NCBI RefSeq assembly: GCF_036077095.1
Contig: NZ_CP107960.1
Span: 3,410,001-3,474,000 of the forward strand
From: Streptomyces sp. NBC_00376
GTDB lineage: Bacteria > Actinomycetota > Actinomycetes > Streptomycetales > Streptomycetaceae
Direction of reading: 5' to 3'
Length of the DNA stretch: 64,000 nt
Under the pieces are notes generated by a model, which saw only the letters and a program-made list of their open reading frames with translations, was not told the origin of the DNA and did no database searches. Position 1 is the first letter of the stretch; every line of letters begins with the position of its first letter. The position numbers and the translations under genes were made by a program. Shown one piece after another: positions 32,243 to 40,751 of this stretch.

Positions 32243-33145
32243 ATGACAGGCAGCACCACCAGGAGCACCTCACGGAACGCGGAACGGGGCCGGGCGGGGG
32301 CAGCGGCGGTGCTCGCCGTCCTCACCGTCGCCACCGCGACGGCCGGCTGCAAGGCGCAGGCCACCGGCAGCGCACCGGCGGCCTCCTCCTCGCCGCGGGC
32401 CACGGCCACCGACGACGACAAGCCCGCCTCGCCGCCGTCCTCGCCCACCGCCTCACCGTCCTCGGCGCCGCCGACGGCCACGGCGTCGCCCACGCCGAAG
32501 CCCGACCCGCAGGGCACGACGCTCATGGCGAGCGGTTCCCAGGGCAAGCAGGTACGGGAACTGCAGGCCCGGCTGCGGCAGATCGGCCACTTCGACCGCA
32601 GCCCCACCGGCTACTACGGCACCGTCACGGTCGCCGCGGTCCAGTCCTTCCAGGGCAAGCGGGGCCTGACCCGTACGGGCAGGGCGGACACCCTCACCTG
32701 GCAGAAGCTGCTCGGCATGACGCACGAGCCGACGACCGCCGAGCTGAATCCGCCGACCACCCGGCAGGTCGCCAAGCCGGACAAGCGCTGCATGACCGGC
32801 CGGGTGCTCTGCATCAGCAAGAACAGCCGGACCCTGTCGTGGATGATCGACGGCAAGGTCATGTCGTCGATGGACGTCCGCTTCGGCTCCCAGTACACGC
32901 CGACGCGCGAGGGCACCTTCTCCGTCTACTGGAAATCCCGCCACCACGTGTCGTCGATCTATCACACGGCCATGCCGTACGCGATGTTCTTCAGCGGCGG
33001 CCAGGCGGTGCACTACTCGGCGGACTTCGCGGCCCGCGGCTACAACGGCGCCTCGCACGGCTGCGTCAACGTCCGGGACGAGGGGAAGATCGCCTCGCTC
33101 TTCGCCCAGGTGAAGAACGGCGACAAGGTCGTGGTCCACGGGTAG
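32243..33145 (+). CDS. L,D-transpeptidase lipoprotein with peptidoglycan-binding domain
   Basis: Membrane-tethered L,D-transpeptidase of 300 residues. The lipoprotein signal ends TATAGC with Cys36. A Ser/Pro/Thr-rich linker and a PG_binding_1 domain (VRELQARLRQIGHFD, AVQSFQGKRGL) follow. The YkuD domain ends with the catalytic ASHGCVNVRD, Cys274. The ATG at 32243 follows AGGGGGCCGAG. It shares HHVSSIYHTAMPYAMFF-type sequence with the secreted enzyme at 215-931, so the two are paralogues that differ in anchoring. Confidence 0.93.
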   Translation: MTGSTTRSTSRNAERGRAGAAAVLAVLTVATATAGCKAQATGSAPAASSSPRATATDDDKPASPPSSPTASPSSAPPTATASPTPKPDPQGTTLMASGSQGKQVRELQARLRQIGHFDRSPTGYYGTVTVAAVQSFQGKRGLTRTGRADTLTWQKLLGMTHEPTTAELNPPTTRQVAKPDKRCMTGRVLCISKNSRTLSWMIDGKVMSSMDVRFGSQYTPTREGTFSVYWKSRHHVSSIYHTAMPYAMFFSGGQAVHYSADFAARGYNGASHGCVNVRDEGKIASLFAQVKNGDKVVVHG

Positions 33146-33172
33146 GGCCGGTCCGGCCGAAGAAGGAGAAGA

Positions 33173-33211
33173 GGCGCGGGCGGGACCGGGGGAACGTGTC
33201 CCGCCCGCGCC
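33173..33211. terminator. Bidirectional terminator between convergent genes
   Basis: The perfect 14-base stem GGCGCGGGCGGGAC / GTCCCGCCCGCGCC with an 11-base loop lies 28 bases after the L,D-transpeptidase stop and before the convergent stop at 33359. Confidence 0.85.
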
Positions 33212-33358
33212 ATGTGCGCTGAGCCGTAGGTACGGGGGGAACCCCGGCTCTGTGCGCTGCCGATGACCAGTCGGCTCACTCAGTACTGCGCCGCGGCCTC
33301 GAAAAACGTCACACCTGTTGGTGGCGGGCCGAAAGAAGCCTGTCGCGGGCGGTCTCGC

Positions 33359-34480
33359 TCAGCCCTGTGAACCGGCGCGCACGCCGGAGGTACGGGCCGA
33401 AGGCGTCAGGGAGACCGGGGTCGAAGGAAGCCGCACACCGTTGGCGAACCGGGCCGACGGGGCGGTGCCGGCGGCGGAGTCGGAGGCGTTGCTCCCGTTC
33501 GAGCCCTCGTCGTTCTGCTCGTCGCCGCCGTCGCCGCCCTGGTTGCCCTGGCCCTTCTCGGACCGCTCGATCACGCGGTCGCAGAACCGGTCCAGGTTCT
33601 CGGCACCGTTGGCCAGCGCCTCCAGCCTGCGCCTGCGCTTCTCGCTCAGGTTGCCGTCGCGGTAGTCGCGGCAGGCCTGGAGCGCCTTGGCGTACCAATC
33701 GGCGGAGCTGTTCTTCCCGGGGGTCTCGGGCTGCTCGCTGTTCCGGTTGCCGCCCGGGGAGCCGGTCGCGGCGTCGCCGGGCTTCCGCTTGTCGGCCTCG
33801 CCCGGCTCCGTCGCCCGGCCGGAACTGCCGCGGTCCTGGCCACCGGTCGGGGCCGAAGGGTCCGTTGGCGACGGGGAGGTGCCCGTTCCCGGGGAGGCGG
33901 ACGGCGGCGGCTGCGCGGTCTCGTCCGTGGTGAGCCCGTCGGAGCCGAGCTCCTCGGGCGTCGCCTCGGCCGAGACGGAGGAGGCCGGCAGGGGGTGCCC
34001 GCCGAACGGTCCGGGGAGCATTCCGGTTCCGGCCGCCACGGCCACCCCGCCGAGCGCACAGCCGGCGAGGGAGGCGACCAGGCCGTAGCGGACGGGCCTG
34101 CTCCAGCGCGAGGGGCGGGTACGTCCGGAGACCGCGGACGCGGTGGCGCGGGGGACGGAGCCGCCGGCGGCGGCCTCGATACGGACCGGGTCGAGCACCT
34201 CGGCACCGGCGAGAGGGCCGTCCGCGGCACCCTTGAGCCGCGCGTCCGCCCGCGTCTTCGCCCGCGCGGAGCGGGAGGCGGTGCGGAAGGCGGTGAGCGC
34301 CGCGGCCTCGCCGGGCAGTTCACCGGTGGCCGGGCGGGTGGCGCGGGCGGCGGCGTCCAGCGCGGCCACGAGCCTCTCGGCGTCCGTACACGACCGACCG
34401 CCGACGGGATCGACCGGCTCGCCGCGGAGCAATCTCTCCGCGGCGTCCTTGTCAAGCCATTCGTACCGCTCGTCGGCCAT
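33359..34480 (-). CDS. Single-pass membrane protein coupled to an ECF sigma factor (anti-sigma candidate)
   Basis: Protein of 373 residues. A cytoplasmic N-terminal part (MADERYEWLDKDAAERLL) of about 130 residues precedes one transmembrane helix (YGLVASLAGCALGGVAVAAG). A long Pro/Ser/Thr-rich linker follows, then a small extracytoplasmic helical module with two cysteines (LQACRDYRDGNLSEK, ENLDRFCDRVIERS) and an acidic/Asn-rich tail. Its ATG shares the A of the sigma factor stop (TGATG), so the two are translationally coupled. Topology and coupling suggest a membrane sensor or anti-sigma factor, but no ZAS/HxxxCxxC zinc motif is present, so this is inference. Confidence 0.8.
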   Translation of the reverse strand: MADERYEWLDKDAAERLLRGEPVDPVGGRSCTDAERLVAALDAAARATRPATGELPGEAAALTAFRTASRSARAKTRADARLKGAADGPLAGAEVLDPVRIEAAAGGSVPRATASAVSGRTRPSRWSRPVRYGLVASLAGCALGGVAVAAGTGMLPGPFGGHPLPASSVSAEATPEELGSDGLTTDETAQPPPSASPGTGTSPSPTDPSAPTGGQDRGSSGRATEPGEADKRKPGDAATGSPGGNRNSEQPETPGKNSSADWYAKALQACRDYRDGNLSEKRRRRLEALANGAENLDRFCDRVIERSEKGQGNQGGDGGDEQNDEGSNGSNASDSAAGTAPSARFANGVRLPSTPVSLTPSARTSGVRAGSQG

Positions 34481-35310
34481 CACATGTCCTTCTGCGTCCA
34501 CGGACGCGAATGCGTCACACCGGCCGGCGCCGCCAGACCGTTGCGGGCGGGGCGCTGGGCGGGCACCGCGTCGAGTTCCGCCGTCCGGGCAGCCGTGCTC
34601 CGGTGCGGGGCGGACGGGTCCGCCGGATCTCCTTCGGGGACACCGTCGACGGCGCCGCCCCCGTCGTCGTCGTCGCCGTCGTCGTCGCCGTCCGTGCGCA
34701 ACAGCTCGGCCAGCCGCTTCAGGCCCCGGTGCGCGGCGGTGCGCACCGCCCCCGGGCGCTTGCCCAGCGTCTGCGCGGCGCCCTTCGCGTCCAGGCCCAC
34801 GACCACCCGCAGCACCACTGCCTCGGCCTGGTCCTGCGGCAGCTGGGCGATGAGCGACATCGTGCGGCCGGTGGCCAGGGCCTCCATCGCCTCGTCGGCG
34901 GTGTCGGACTCGGCCGGCCGCTCGGACAGTTCCGACTCGTCGCCGCCGATCGCGGGGCGTCTGCCGCGCATCCGCAGATGGTCCAGCGCACGGTTGCGGG
35001 CTATCCGCGCCGCCCAGCCGCGGAAGCGGTCGGCGTCGCCGCTGAACCGGTCGAGATCGCGCGCTATCTGCAACCAGGACTCGGACGCCACGTCCTCGGC
35101 GTCCGGCTCCCCGACCAGTGTCCTTATGTAGCCCAGCAGCCGCGGCTGCACAGCGCGGTACACAGTACGGAAGGCGTCCTCGTCCCCGTCCTGCGCCGCG
35201 AGTACCGCGGCAGTGAGCTCCGCGTCGTCCCCCAGCACTCCCTCAACCTGCCCTGCTGTCCCGAATCGCAGCTGGTCATCACTGCCGCGCCACCCTGCGC
35301 GACTCAGCAC
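34480..35310 (-). CDS. ECF-type RNA polymerase sigma factor with acidic C-terminal tail
   Basis: Sigma factor of 276 residues. Region 2 spans FRTVYRAVQPRLLGYIRTLV, DAEDVASESWLQIARDL and RGWAARIARNRALDHLR. Region 4 spans MSLIAQLPQDQAEAVVLRVV and GAAQTLGKRPGAVRTAAHRG. After region 4 comes an unusual acidic run (DGDDDGDDDD) and a Pro/Ala tail. Several upstream starts are open. GTG 35310 has GAGGA about six bases before it and is preferred. It is coupled to the membrane protein at 33359-34480, its probable regulator. Confidence 0.88.
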   Translation of the reverse strand: MLSRAGWRGSDDQLRFGTAGQVEGVLGDDAELTAAVLAAQDGDEDAFRTVYRAVQPRLLGYIRTLVGEPDAEDVASESWLQIARDLDRFSGDADRFRGWAARIARNRALDHLRMRGRRPAIGGDESELSERPAESDTADEAMEALATGRTMSLIAQLPQDQAEAVVLRVVVGLDAKGAAQTLGKRPGAVRTAAHRGLKRLAELLRTDGDDDGDDDDGGGAVDGVPEGDPADPSAPHRSTAARTAELDAVPAQRPARNGLAAPAGVTHSRPWTQKDM

Positions 35311-35441
35311 GCTACGTCCTCGGCGGGGCTCGCGTCCATGACTTGTACAACCCGCAACGTTCCTCGGACGACGTGCGGTGTGACAGAAAACGCAGCGACG
35401 GCGCTGAGAGGAGTACGGGGTCGTCCTACGGCCCCGCGGAA

Positions 35442-35485
35442 GACGACCGGGGCCTCTCCTGTGGGGGGTGGCGGCCCCGGTCGTC
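35442..35485 (-). terminator. Hairpin downstream of the 35538-36113 gene
   Basis: GACGACCGGGGCC (35442-35454) pairs perfectly with GGCCCCGGTCGTC (35473-35485) across an 18-base loop. It lies just after the stop of the minus-strand gene and ahead of the sigma factor promoter region (35311-35440). Confidence 0.75.
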
Positions 35486-35537
35486 CTCGTATTTCCCGGC
35501 ACCGGGCACCTCGCGGCTCCCCCGCATGGGCCACCGC

Positions 35538-36113
35538 TCAGCCCCGCCCCCGGGCCCGCCGCGAGACCGCCGCGCGCAGCACCCGCTGCCCCTCCGCCGA
35601 CACCTCCAGCACCTGGCGCAGCCCGGCGCCCGCCGACGGGGCGTCAGCGGCCTTGGCCAGCAGCTCCAGGATCCGGATCTGCCGGCGCAGCTCGCCGGCC
35701 GGCAACGGTCCCGCCGCGTCCGGATCGTCCTCGCCGAGGCGCCGCACCGTCTGCGCGGTGGTGCCCGGCGCCGCGTCCGGATCGAGGTGGACCTCCAGGG
35801 CCAGCAAGGAGCACGCGTCGGCCCAGTCCCGCAGTTCCGGCGCCGCCCGGTCCGCGGGCGCCTCGCCCAGCAGCTTCCGGATCCGCGGGGCGGCACCCGT
35901 CTCGTCGGCGGCGGCGTCCAGTGCCGTACGGGCCTCGGCGAGGCGGTACGGCCAGACCGCCGCGTCCGCGCAGCCCGCCCAGAGCGGACGGAGCGGATCC
36001 GGGTCCGGGTCCGCTCCGTCCGCGGGCTGCGGCAGGCAGCGGTCGAGGCAGGCGACCGCGCTCGCCGCGAGCCCTCGCTCGTCGGCGGCGGCGATCAGTT
36101 CCAGCAGGCTCAT
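35538..36113 (-). CDS. Hypothetical Ala/Leu-rich helical protein
   Basis: Cytoplasmic protein of 191 residues with no signal or membrane segment. Helical repeats such as LLELIAAADERGLAASAVACL and ELRRQIRILELLAKAADAP suggest an all-alpha fold. It resembles unnamed proteins conserved near sdh in Streptomyces, but I cannot assign a function. The ATG at 36113 has GGGAG seven bases upstream. A terminator follows. Confidence 0.75.
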   Translation of the reverse strand: MSLLELIAAADERGLAASAVACLDRCLPQPADGADPDPDPLRPLWAGCADAAVWPYRLAEARTALDAAADETGAAPRIRKLLGEAPADRAAPELRDWADACSLLALEVHLDPDAAPGTTAQTVRRLGEDDPDAAGPLPAGELRRQIRILELLAKAADAPSAGAGLRQVLEVSAEGQRVLRAAVSRRARGRG

Positions 36114-36228
36114 CGGCGTCTCCCGTCGGCACGCCCCCGTGCGCGCACACGGGGACGAGGCGCTTCCTGTTACCGCGTTCAGCGCCGAATGGCTCAAAAC
36201 CGTCACTGCGGGGGCCGAATTGCATCTC

Positions 36229-37062
36229 TCAGTGGGCGCGACCCCAGTCGGCCCGCCCCGGCGCACCCGGGACGCCCAGCGGATACACGCCGAGCGCCGC
36301 CCGCTCCCCCTGCATCCGGGTCAGCTTGCGGACGAAGAGGATGGCGAACACCGCGGCCACGATGTCCAAGGCGTCGGTGGCCATCAGCAGGCCCGCCGAG
36401 TCCAGGATCTCCTGCGGCTGCTCGGCCGCCCAGTACCGCCGGGACGCGTACTGGGAGCCGACCAGCGAGATGATCCAGAACCCCCACCACAGGTTCATCA
36501 CGGTGGCCGGGACCGTGCGCCAGCTGCCGTCGGTGTTCGTCTGGGCGCTCGCGGTCCAGATGCCGCCCGCGATCCGGCGCGGCAGCACCAGGTTGGCGAT
36601 CGGGACGAACCAGGCGCCGACGGCCCAGCCGGGCCGCATCGGCTGCGTGCTCGGGTCGAACACCTCGGCGTTGAGCCGTACCCGCCGGAACCAGATGATG
36701 AAGACGACCGCGGTGGCCAGGCTCACGAGGCTCTGCAGCACGCCCGCCGTCCCGTACAGATTGTCCGCGAGCGTCGCCTCCGCCTCGTCGTACGTCGCGA
36801 AGTCGTTCTCCAGCCCGGCCGCGATCACACGGCGGCTGTTCAGTCCCGCCGCCACGGCGAGCAGATCCGCCGCCGCGACGACCGCCAGCAGCACGACGAC
36901 GGCCTTCGCGAGCCCCTCGGGCGAGCGCAGGTACTGCTGCGGCGCGAAGAAGGCCGGGGCGGGCGGCATCGGGGCAGTTGCCGGACCGGCCGGACCGGCA
37001 CAGACCAGACAGCGTCCGTCGTCGGTGACCGGCGGTCTGAGACGGCAGGTGGAGCAGAGCAT
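36229..37062 (-). CDS. DUF4328-domain membrane protein with N-terminal zinc ribbon
   Basis: Protein of 277 residues. The N-terminus has two CxxC pairs (MLCSTC and RCLVCAG), a small zinc-ribbon-like module. It is followed by a Pro-rich linker and six hydrophobic segments of the DUF4328 family (FIIWFRRVRLNAEVFDPS, RPGWAVGAWFVPIANLVLPRR, LWWGFWIISLVGS). The function of DUF4328 proteins is unknown. Streptomyces encode many. The gene stands alone, and its start has only a weak G-rich ribosome binding site. Confidence 0.85.
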   Translation of the reverse strand: MLCSTCRLRPPVTDDGRCLVCAGPAGPATAPMPPAPAFFAPQQYLRSPEGLAKAVVVLLAVVAAADLLAVAAGLNSRRVIAAGLENDFATYDEAEATLADNLYGTAGVLQSLVSLATAVVFIIWFRRVRLNAEVFDPSTQPMRPGWAVGAWFVPIANLVLPRRIAGGIWTASAQTNTDGSWRTVPATVMNLWWGFWIISLVGSQYASRRYWAAEQPQEILDSAGLLMATDALDIVAAVFAILFVRKLTRMQGERAALGVYPLGVPGAPGRADWGRAH

Positions 37063-37202
37063 GAAGTGGAACCCCCCAAGGTTCTGAGCGCGAACGCGCG
37101 AATCCGCGCGCTCCTCCCCGGAACGCGCGGCATGCGGAACCTAGCCCCCCGCCACCTGGCTGTCCACGAGGAATCCCGCCCGGCCGGCCACGGCGATCGC
37201 GC

Positions 37203-38822
37203 TCAGCCCGCCTTGTCGATCCGTGCGGCCAGCGCCCGGAACTGTTCCCAGCTCAGCGCGGGTTTGCCCGGGACCCACAGCTTCTGGGCGGTCGCGCGCA
37301 ACGGCATCCGGATGCCCTGCGCCACCTGCGCCGGGGTCTGTGCCTGCGGGAGGTCGCCCCAGACCGCGAACCGGCCGCCGAGGATCTGACCGGAGTAGCG
37401 CGCCGGGACAGGCCGGGTGCCGCGCAGGACGAGCGGGGTCCACTGCTCGTAGATCCGCTCGCCCGTCGGGTAGACGAACTGGTTGGGCTGGCCGAGCACG
37501 TAATAGAGGTACTCGTCGTTGAGGTTCACCACGCGCCGGCCCTCGCGCAGGTACTCCTCGGGCAGCCGGGCGCCGTACTCCTTGCCCGTCCAGTACTCGA
37601 CCTCGATGTCCTTGTCGGCGTGCACGGTCCCGTCGCGGAAGAAGCCGTCGTTCCACGCCTTGGGCTGCTTGCCGTGCGGGCGCACCACCGCCGCGCGGTC
37701 GTTCAGCCAGCCGGTCGCCAGGTCCTTGATGCTCGCCCCCGCCCCGTACTTCTGCTGGGCGGCGCGTTGCAGCTGCGGGTACGAGGTGGCCGGGTCCCGC
37801 GCCATCAGGGCGAGGTACTCGTCGGCGCCCAGGTGCCAGTACGCGCCGCGAAACAGCTCGGTGAACTCGCCGAGGAGCTGGTCGACGAGCTTGGCCGAGC
37901 CCGGGTCGGAGATGTCGAGCGACCCGGGCGAGCGCGTGCCCGACACATTGCGCAGCTGGAGGTCGGGGTGGGCCCGCAGCACCGCGCCGAGATGGCCCGG
38001 GGAGTCGATCTCCGGGACGACCTCGATGTGCAGCCGGGACGCGAGGCCGACGATCCGCCGCACTTCCGCCTGGGTCAGGTGCTGCGGCGACACCACCTCG
38101 GGGTGGGTGCGGGACTCGATGCGGAAGGCCTGGTCGTCGGAGAAGTGCAGGCCGAGCTGGTTGAGCTTGAGGTCGGCCATCTCCCGCAGCCGGTCCTCGA
38201 TCCAGGCCGGGGTGTAGTACTTGCGTGCGATGTCGAGGTTGAGTCCGCGCTGCGGCCGGTCGGGGCGGTCGCGCACCTCGCCCTCCGGCATCGCACCGTC
38301 GGCGCGCACCGACTGCTTCAGGGTGCGGGTCCCGTAGAAGACCCCGGCCTGGTCGGGCCCGCTGATGGTGACCCGCCCGTCGTGGACGCCGAGGGTGTAC
38401 GACTCGGGGGCGCCCTTGCCCGGGACCAGGGCCAGCTCCACGTCGCCCGCCCGGGCGGGGACGTCGCCCCGGTAACGGATCTTCAGCTCCTGGGCCAGCA
38501 GCTGTCCCTCGTCGGCGAGCGTCCCGCTGCTGCGGGCGATGACGACCCCGGCGTCCGGGCCGGGGCGCCAGCCGGGACCCCGGGCCGCGATGTGCTCGCG
38601 TACCGCGGGGATGGTGCGCGGGGCGGTGGAGAGCGGGTAGCTCCGGGTTGGCGAAGGGGCCGGCGAGGCGGCGGCCGAGGAGGACGCGGGGGTGCGGGCG
38701 TTCGAGGACTGTCCGGCGAGTCCGCTGTCGGAGCCTTCCGGCCAGACGACGACGGCGATCGTCGCGGCGGCCGCCGCGGTGAGGGCCGCACCGGCCACGA
38801 GAGCGCCACGTGAGGGCGACAT
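37203..38822 (-). CDS. Secreted beta-N-acetylhexosaminidase (GH20)
   Basis: Glycoside hydrolase of 539 residues removing terminal N-acetylhexosamines, for example from chitobiose or wall fragments. An N-terminal hydrophobic segment (ALVAGAALTAAAAATIAVVVW) exports or anchors it. A Pro/Ser linker, an N-terminal GH20b domain (VIARSSGTLADEGQLLAQEL) and the (beta/alpha)8 GH20 barrel follow. The acid/base pair is in YWHLGADEYLAL (Asp/Glu near residue 335). RGLNLDIARKYYTP and EIDSPGHLGAV are also diagnostic. The ATG at 38822 has GGAGG about ten bases upstream. Confidence 0.93.
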   Translation of the reverse strand: MSPSRGALVAGAALTAAAAATIAVVVWPEGSDSGLAGQSSNARTPASSSAAASPAPSPTRSYPLSTAPRTIPAVREHIAARGPGWRPGPDAGVVIARSSGTLADEGQLLAQELKIRYRGDVPARAGDVELALVPGKGAPESYTLGVHDGRVTISGPDQAGVFYGTRTLKQSVRADGAMPEGEVRDRPDRPQRGLNLDIARKYYTPAWIEDRLREMADLKLNQLGLHFSDDQAFRIESRTHPEVVSPQHLTQAEVRRIVGLASRLHIEVVPEIDSPGHLGAVLRAHPDLQLRNVSGTRSPGSLDISDPGSAKLVDQLLGEFTELFRGAYWHLGADEYLALMARDPATSYPQLQRAAQQKYGAGASIKDLATGWLNDRAAVVRPHGKQPKAWNDGFFRDGTVHADKDIEVEYWTGKEYGARLPEEYLREGRRVVNLNDEYLYYVLGQPNQFVYPTGERIYEQWTPLVLRGTRPVPARYSGQILGGRFAVWGDLPQAQTPAQVAQGIRMPLRATAQKLWVPGKPALSWEQFRALAARIDKAG

Positions 38823-39081
38823 CGGTCAGAAACCTCCGATATTTACGGACAACGAGGCAGAAGAAGGGAGACAGCCGGGCATTCTCCTTGGAATACGGCA
38901 CGTCAGACGGTCCGAAACTCTCCCGTCCGGGTGAAGTTCGCGCATCTGTCGGACGTCCGTTGCCCTGCCTCGCTAGCTTTGAGGCACATTCGTCTCTCCC
39001 TTCACCCACGCATCTGCCTGGTTTCATCCCCCCTTCCCTCCCCAGGGTCACAGATGCCGTTGACCCGCCGAGGAGCCCACG
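38823..39081. promoter_or_regulatory. Divergent region between the hexosaminidase and the OHCU-decarboxylase-like gene
   Basis: This 259-base non-coding stretch must hold promoters for both flanking genes. It includes AT-richer segments (CCGATATTTACGGAC and GCTAGCTTTGAGGC), but no confident hexamers or operators were identified. Confidence 0.4.
39071..39075 (+). promoter_or_regulatory. Ribosome binding site placing a CTG start
   Basis: AGGAG lies six bases before CTG 39082. In this frame TGA occurs at 39061, and no ATG, GTG or TTG occurs before 39220. Confidence 0.6.
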
Positions 39082-39654
39082 CTGTCCAGGTCCAGCGAGT
39101 CCCCCGCCGGCCTCCCGGAGCAACTGCGCCAGCCGGCCACCCGTACGGCCGTACCCGTCCAGAATTCCGCCGCCGAGCAGGTCCCCACCCACGTCCCGGG
39201 CCTCGACCGCTTCAACGCCGTGCCGGCCGCCGAGGCCGAGGCCGCCCTGCTGGAGTGCTGCGGCAGCCGCCGCTGGGCGCAGCGGCTGGCCGCCCACCGC
39301 CCCTATCCCGACCTGGACGCACTGCTGGCCGCGGCCGACGAGGCGGGCTACGACCTGGCCCCGGCGGACCTCGCCGAGGCGCTCACCGCCGAGGTCTCCC
39401 CCGGGCTGCACCACGCCGCGCCGCACTCCGCCCATCTGGCGCTGCGGGCCGCGCACGCCGCGTACGAGTCGCGCTTCGGGCATGTCTTCGTGATCTGCCT
39501 GGACGGCCTGGGGCCGGCCGAGCAGCCGGACCAGGTGCTCGCCGGGATCCGGGCCAGGCTGGCCCACGAGCCCGACCAGGAGCGGGTGGCGACCGCGGAG
39601 GAGATGCGCCGGCTCGCCCGGGGCCGCATCATCGAGCTGGTATCAGGTTCATAA
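39082..39654 (+). CDS. OHCU-decarboxylase (UraD)-like protein, apparent CTG start
   Basis: All-helical protein of 190 residues of the 2-oxo-4-hydroxy-4-carboxy-5-ureidoimidazoline decarboxylase family (ureide pathway). It has the family opening LDRFNAVPAAEAEAALLECC followed by GSRRWAQRL, and later YESRFGHVFVICLDG. The first usual start, GTG 39220, would remove LDRFNA. CTG 39082 with AGGAG six bases before it keeps it. The HPRIG-type active-site motif seen in true UraD is not found: the region reads TAEVSPGLHHAAPHSAHLAL. Catalysis of the UraD reaction is therefore doubtful. No urate or allantoin genes are nearby. Confidence 0.78.
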   Translation: MSRSSESPAGLPEQLRQPATRTAVPVQNSAAEQVPTHVPGLDRFNAVPAAEAEAALLECCGSRRWAQRLAAHRPYPDLDALLAAADEAGYDLAPADLAEALTAEVSPGLHHAAPHSAHLALRAAHAAYESRFGHVFVICLDGLGPAEQPDQVLAGIRARLAHEPDQERVATAEEMRRLARGRIIELVSGS

Positions 39655-39859
39655 CGGAACGGGCTCGGTAAAGGCGTGTAGCAGCTCTTTATAGGCCGTC
39701 CGTGCCTGTTTGATTGCCACTTTGATCACACCGCGGGCCCCCGCGCGAACGAACCGACAAACCGTCGCTACGATGGCCGGGGCCGGTGGACCGTACCCGG
39801 CCGGGTCAGACCGACAGCAAGCCGGCCGGCCCCAATCCCCGCTCCCGGAGGGTTCTTCC
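39655..39859 (+). promoter_or_regulatory. Promoter region of the sdhCDAB operon
   Basis: The 205-base leader upstream of sdhC is relatively AT-rich (GCTCTTTATAGG, TGCCTGTTTGATTGCC, CTTTGATCACACC). It contains TACGAT at 39769-39774, a possible -10 hexamer without a convincing -35. GGAGGG (39846-39851) is the ribosome binding site for GTG 39860. Confidence 0.5.
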
Positions 39860-40240
39860 GTGCCGGCTGGAACGCTGTACCGCGGCCGGGAAGGCATGTG
39901 GTCCTGGGTGGCTCATCGAGTCACCGGTGTCCTCATTTTCTTCTTCCTGTTCGTACACGTCCTGGACACCGCTCTCGTCCGCGTCTCCCCCGAGGCCTAC
40001 GACGACGTCGTGGCCACGTACAAGACGCCGATCGTCGCGCTCCTCGAATACGGCCTGGTGGCCGCGATTCTCTTCCACGCGCTGAACGGTCTCCGGATCG
40101 TCGCCGTGGACTTCTGGGCCAAGGGCCCGCGCTACCAGAAGCAGATGCTCTGGTCGGTCGTGGGCATCTGGGTCGTGCTGATGGTCGGGGCGCTGTACCC
40201 GGTCCTCGGCCACGCCGTACGCGAAGTATTCGGGAGCTGA
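39860..40240 (+). CDS. sdhC: Succinate dehydrogenase cytochrome b556 subunit
   Basis: Membrane anchor subunit of complex II, 126 residues with three transmembrane helices. The family motif is present (YRGREGMWSWVAHRVTGVLI), with the haem-ligand region FLFVHVLDTAL and HALNGLRIVAVD. The GTG start at 39860 has GGAGGG eight bases upstream. Longer in-frame starts add a Pro/Gly-rich extension without a ribosome binding site. It is the first gene of sdhCDAB. Confidence 0.95.
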   Translation: MPAGTLYRGREGMWSWVAHRVTGVLIFFFLFVHVLDTALVRVSPEAYDDVVATYKTPIVALLEYGLVAAILFHALNGLRIVAVDFWAKGPRYQKQMLWSVVGIWVVLMVGALYPVLGHAVREVFGS

Positions 40241-40245
40241 GGCCA

Positions 40246-40722
40246 ATGTCCACCGAGTCCTCCGCCGCGATCGGCTCCGTCGAGGGCGTCAGCCTGTACG
40301 ACGTAGACAACCCGGCCCCGGTCATCGAGCCGCCGCGCAAGCGGACCGGCAAGACCCCCAAGGGTTCGCGCACCAACTTCGAGATGTACGCCTGGCTCTT
40401 CATGCGCCTGTCGGGCATCGTCCTGGTCGTCCTGGTCCTGGGCCACCTGCTGATCCAGCTGGTGCTGGACGGCGGCGTCTCCAAGATCGGCTTCGCCTTC
40501 GTGGCGGGCCGCTGGGCCTCGCCGTTCTGGCAGCTCTGGGACCTCGGGATGCTGTGGCTGGCCATGCTGCACGGCGCCAATGGTCTCCGTACGGTCATCA
40601 ACGACTACGCCGAGCGGGAGAACACCCGTTTCTGGCTGAAGATGCTGCTGTACACCGCCACGGTGTTCACCGTCCTGCTGGGCACGCTGGTGATCTTCAC
40701 CTTCGACCCGAACATCCGCTAG
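40246..40722 (+). CDS. sdhD: Succinate dehydrogenase hydrophobic membrane anchor subunit
   Basis: Second membrane anchor of complex II, 158 residues. A basic, soluble N-terminal segment of about 45 residues (RKRTGKTPKGSRTN) precedes three transmembrane helices with FMRLSGIVLVVLVLGHLLIQ (haem His) and LHGANGLRTVINDY. It follows sdhC by five bases and precedes sdhA by 29. With SdhC it binds haem and menaquinone and holds the catalytic subunits to the membrane. Confidence 0.94.
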   Translation: MSTESSAAIGSVEGVSLYDVDNPAPVIEPPRKRTGKTPKGSRTNFEMYAWLFMRLSGIVLVVLVLGHLLIQLVLDGGVSKIGFAFVAGRWASPFWQLWDLGMLWLAMLHGANGLRTVINDYAERENTRFWLKMLLYTATVFTVLLGTLVIFTFDPNIR

Positions 40723-40751
40723 GCGCCGGGCCAGAGGGACCAGAGGAAATC

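Noticed and set aside
39710..39859. N-terminally extended SdhC starting upstream of 39860
   Set aside because: The extension is Pro/Gly/Ser-rich and lacks a ribosome binding site. GTG 39860 has GGAGGG at eight bases and gives the usual length.
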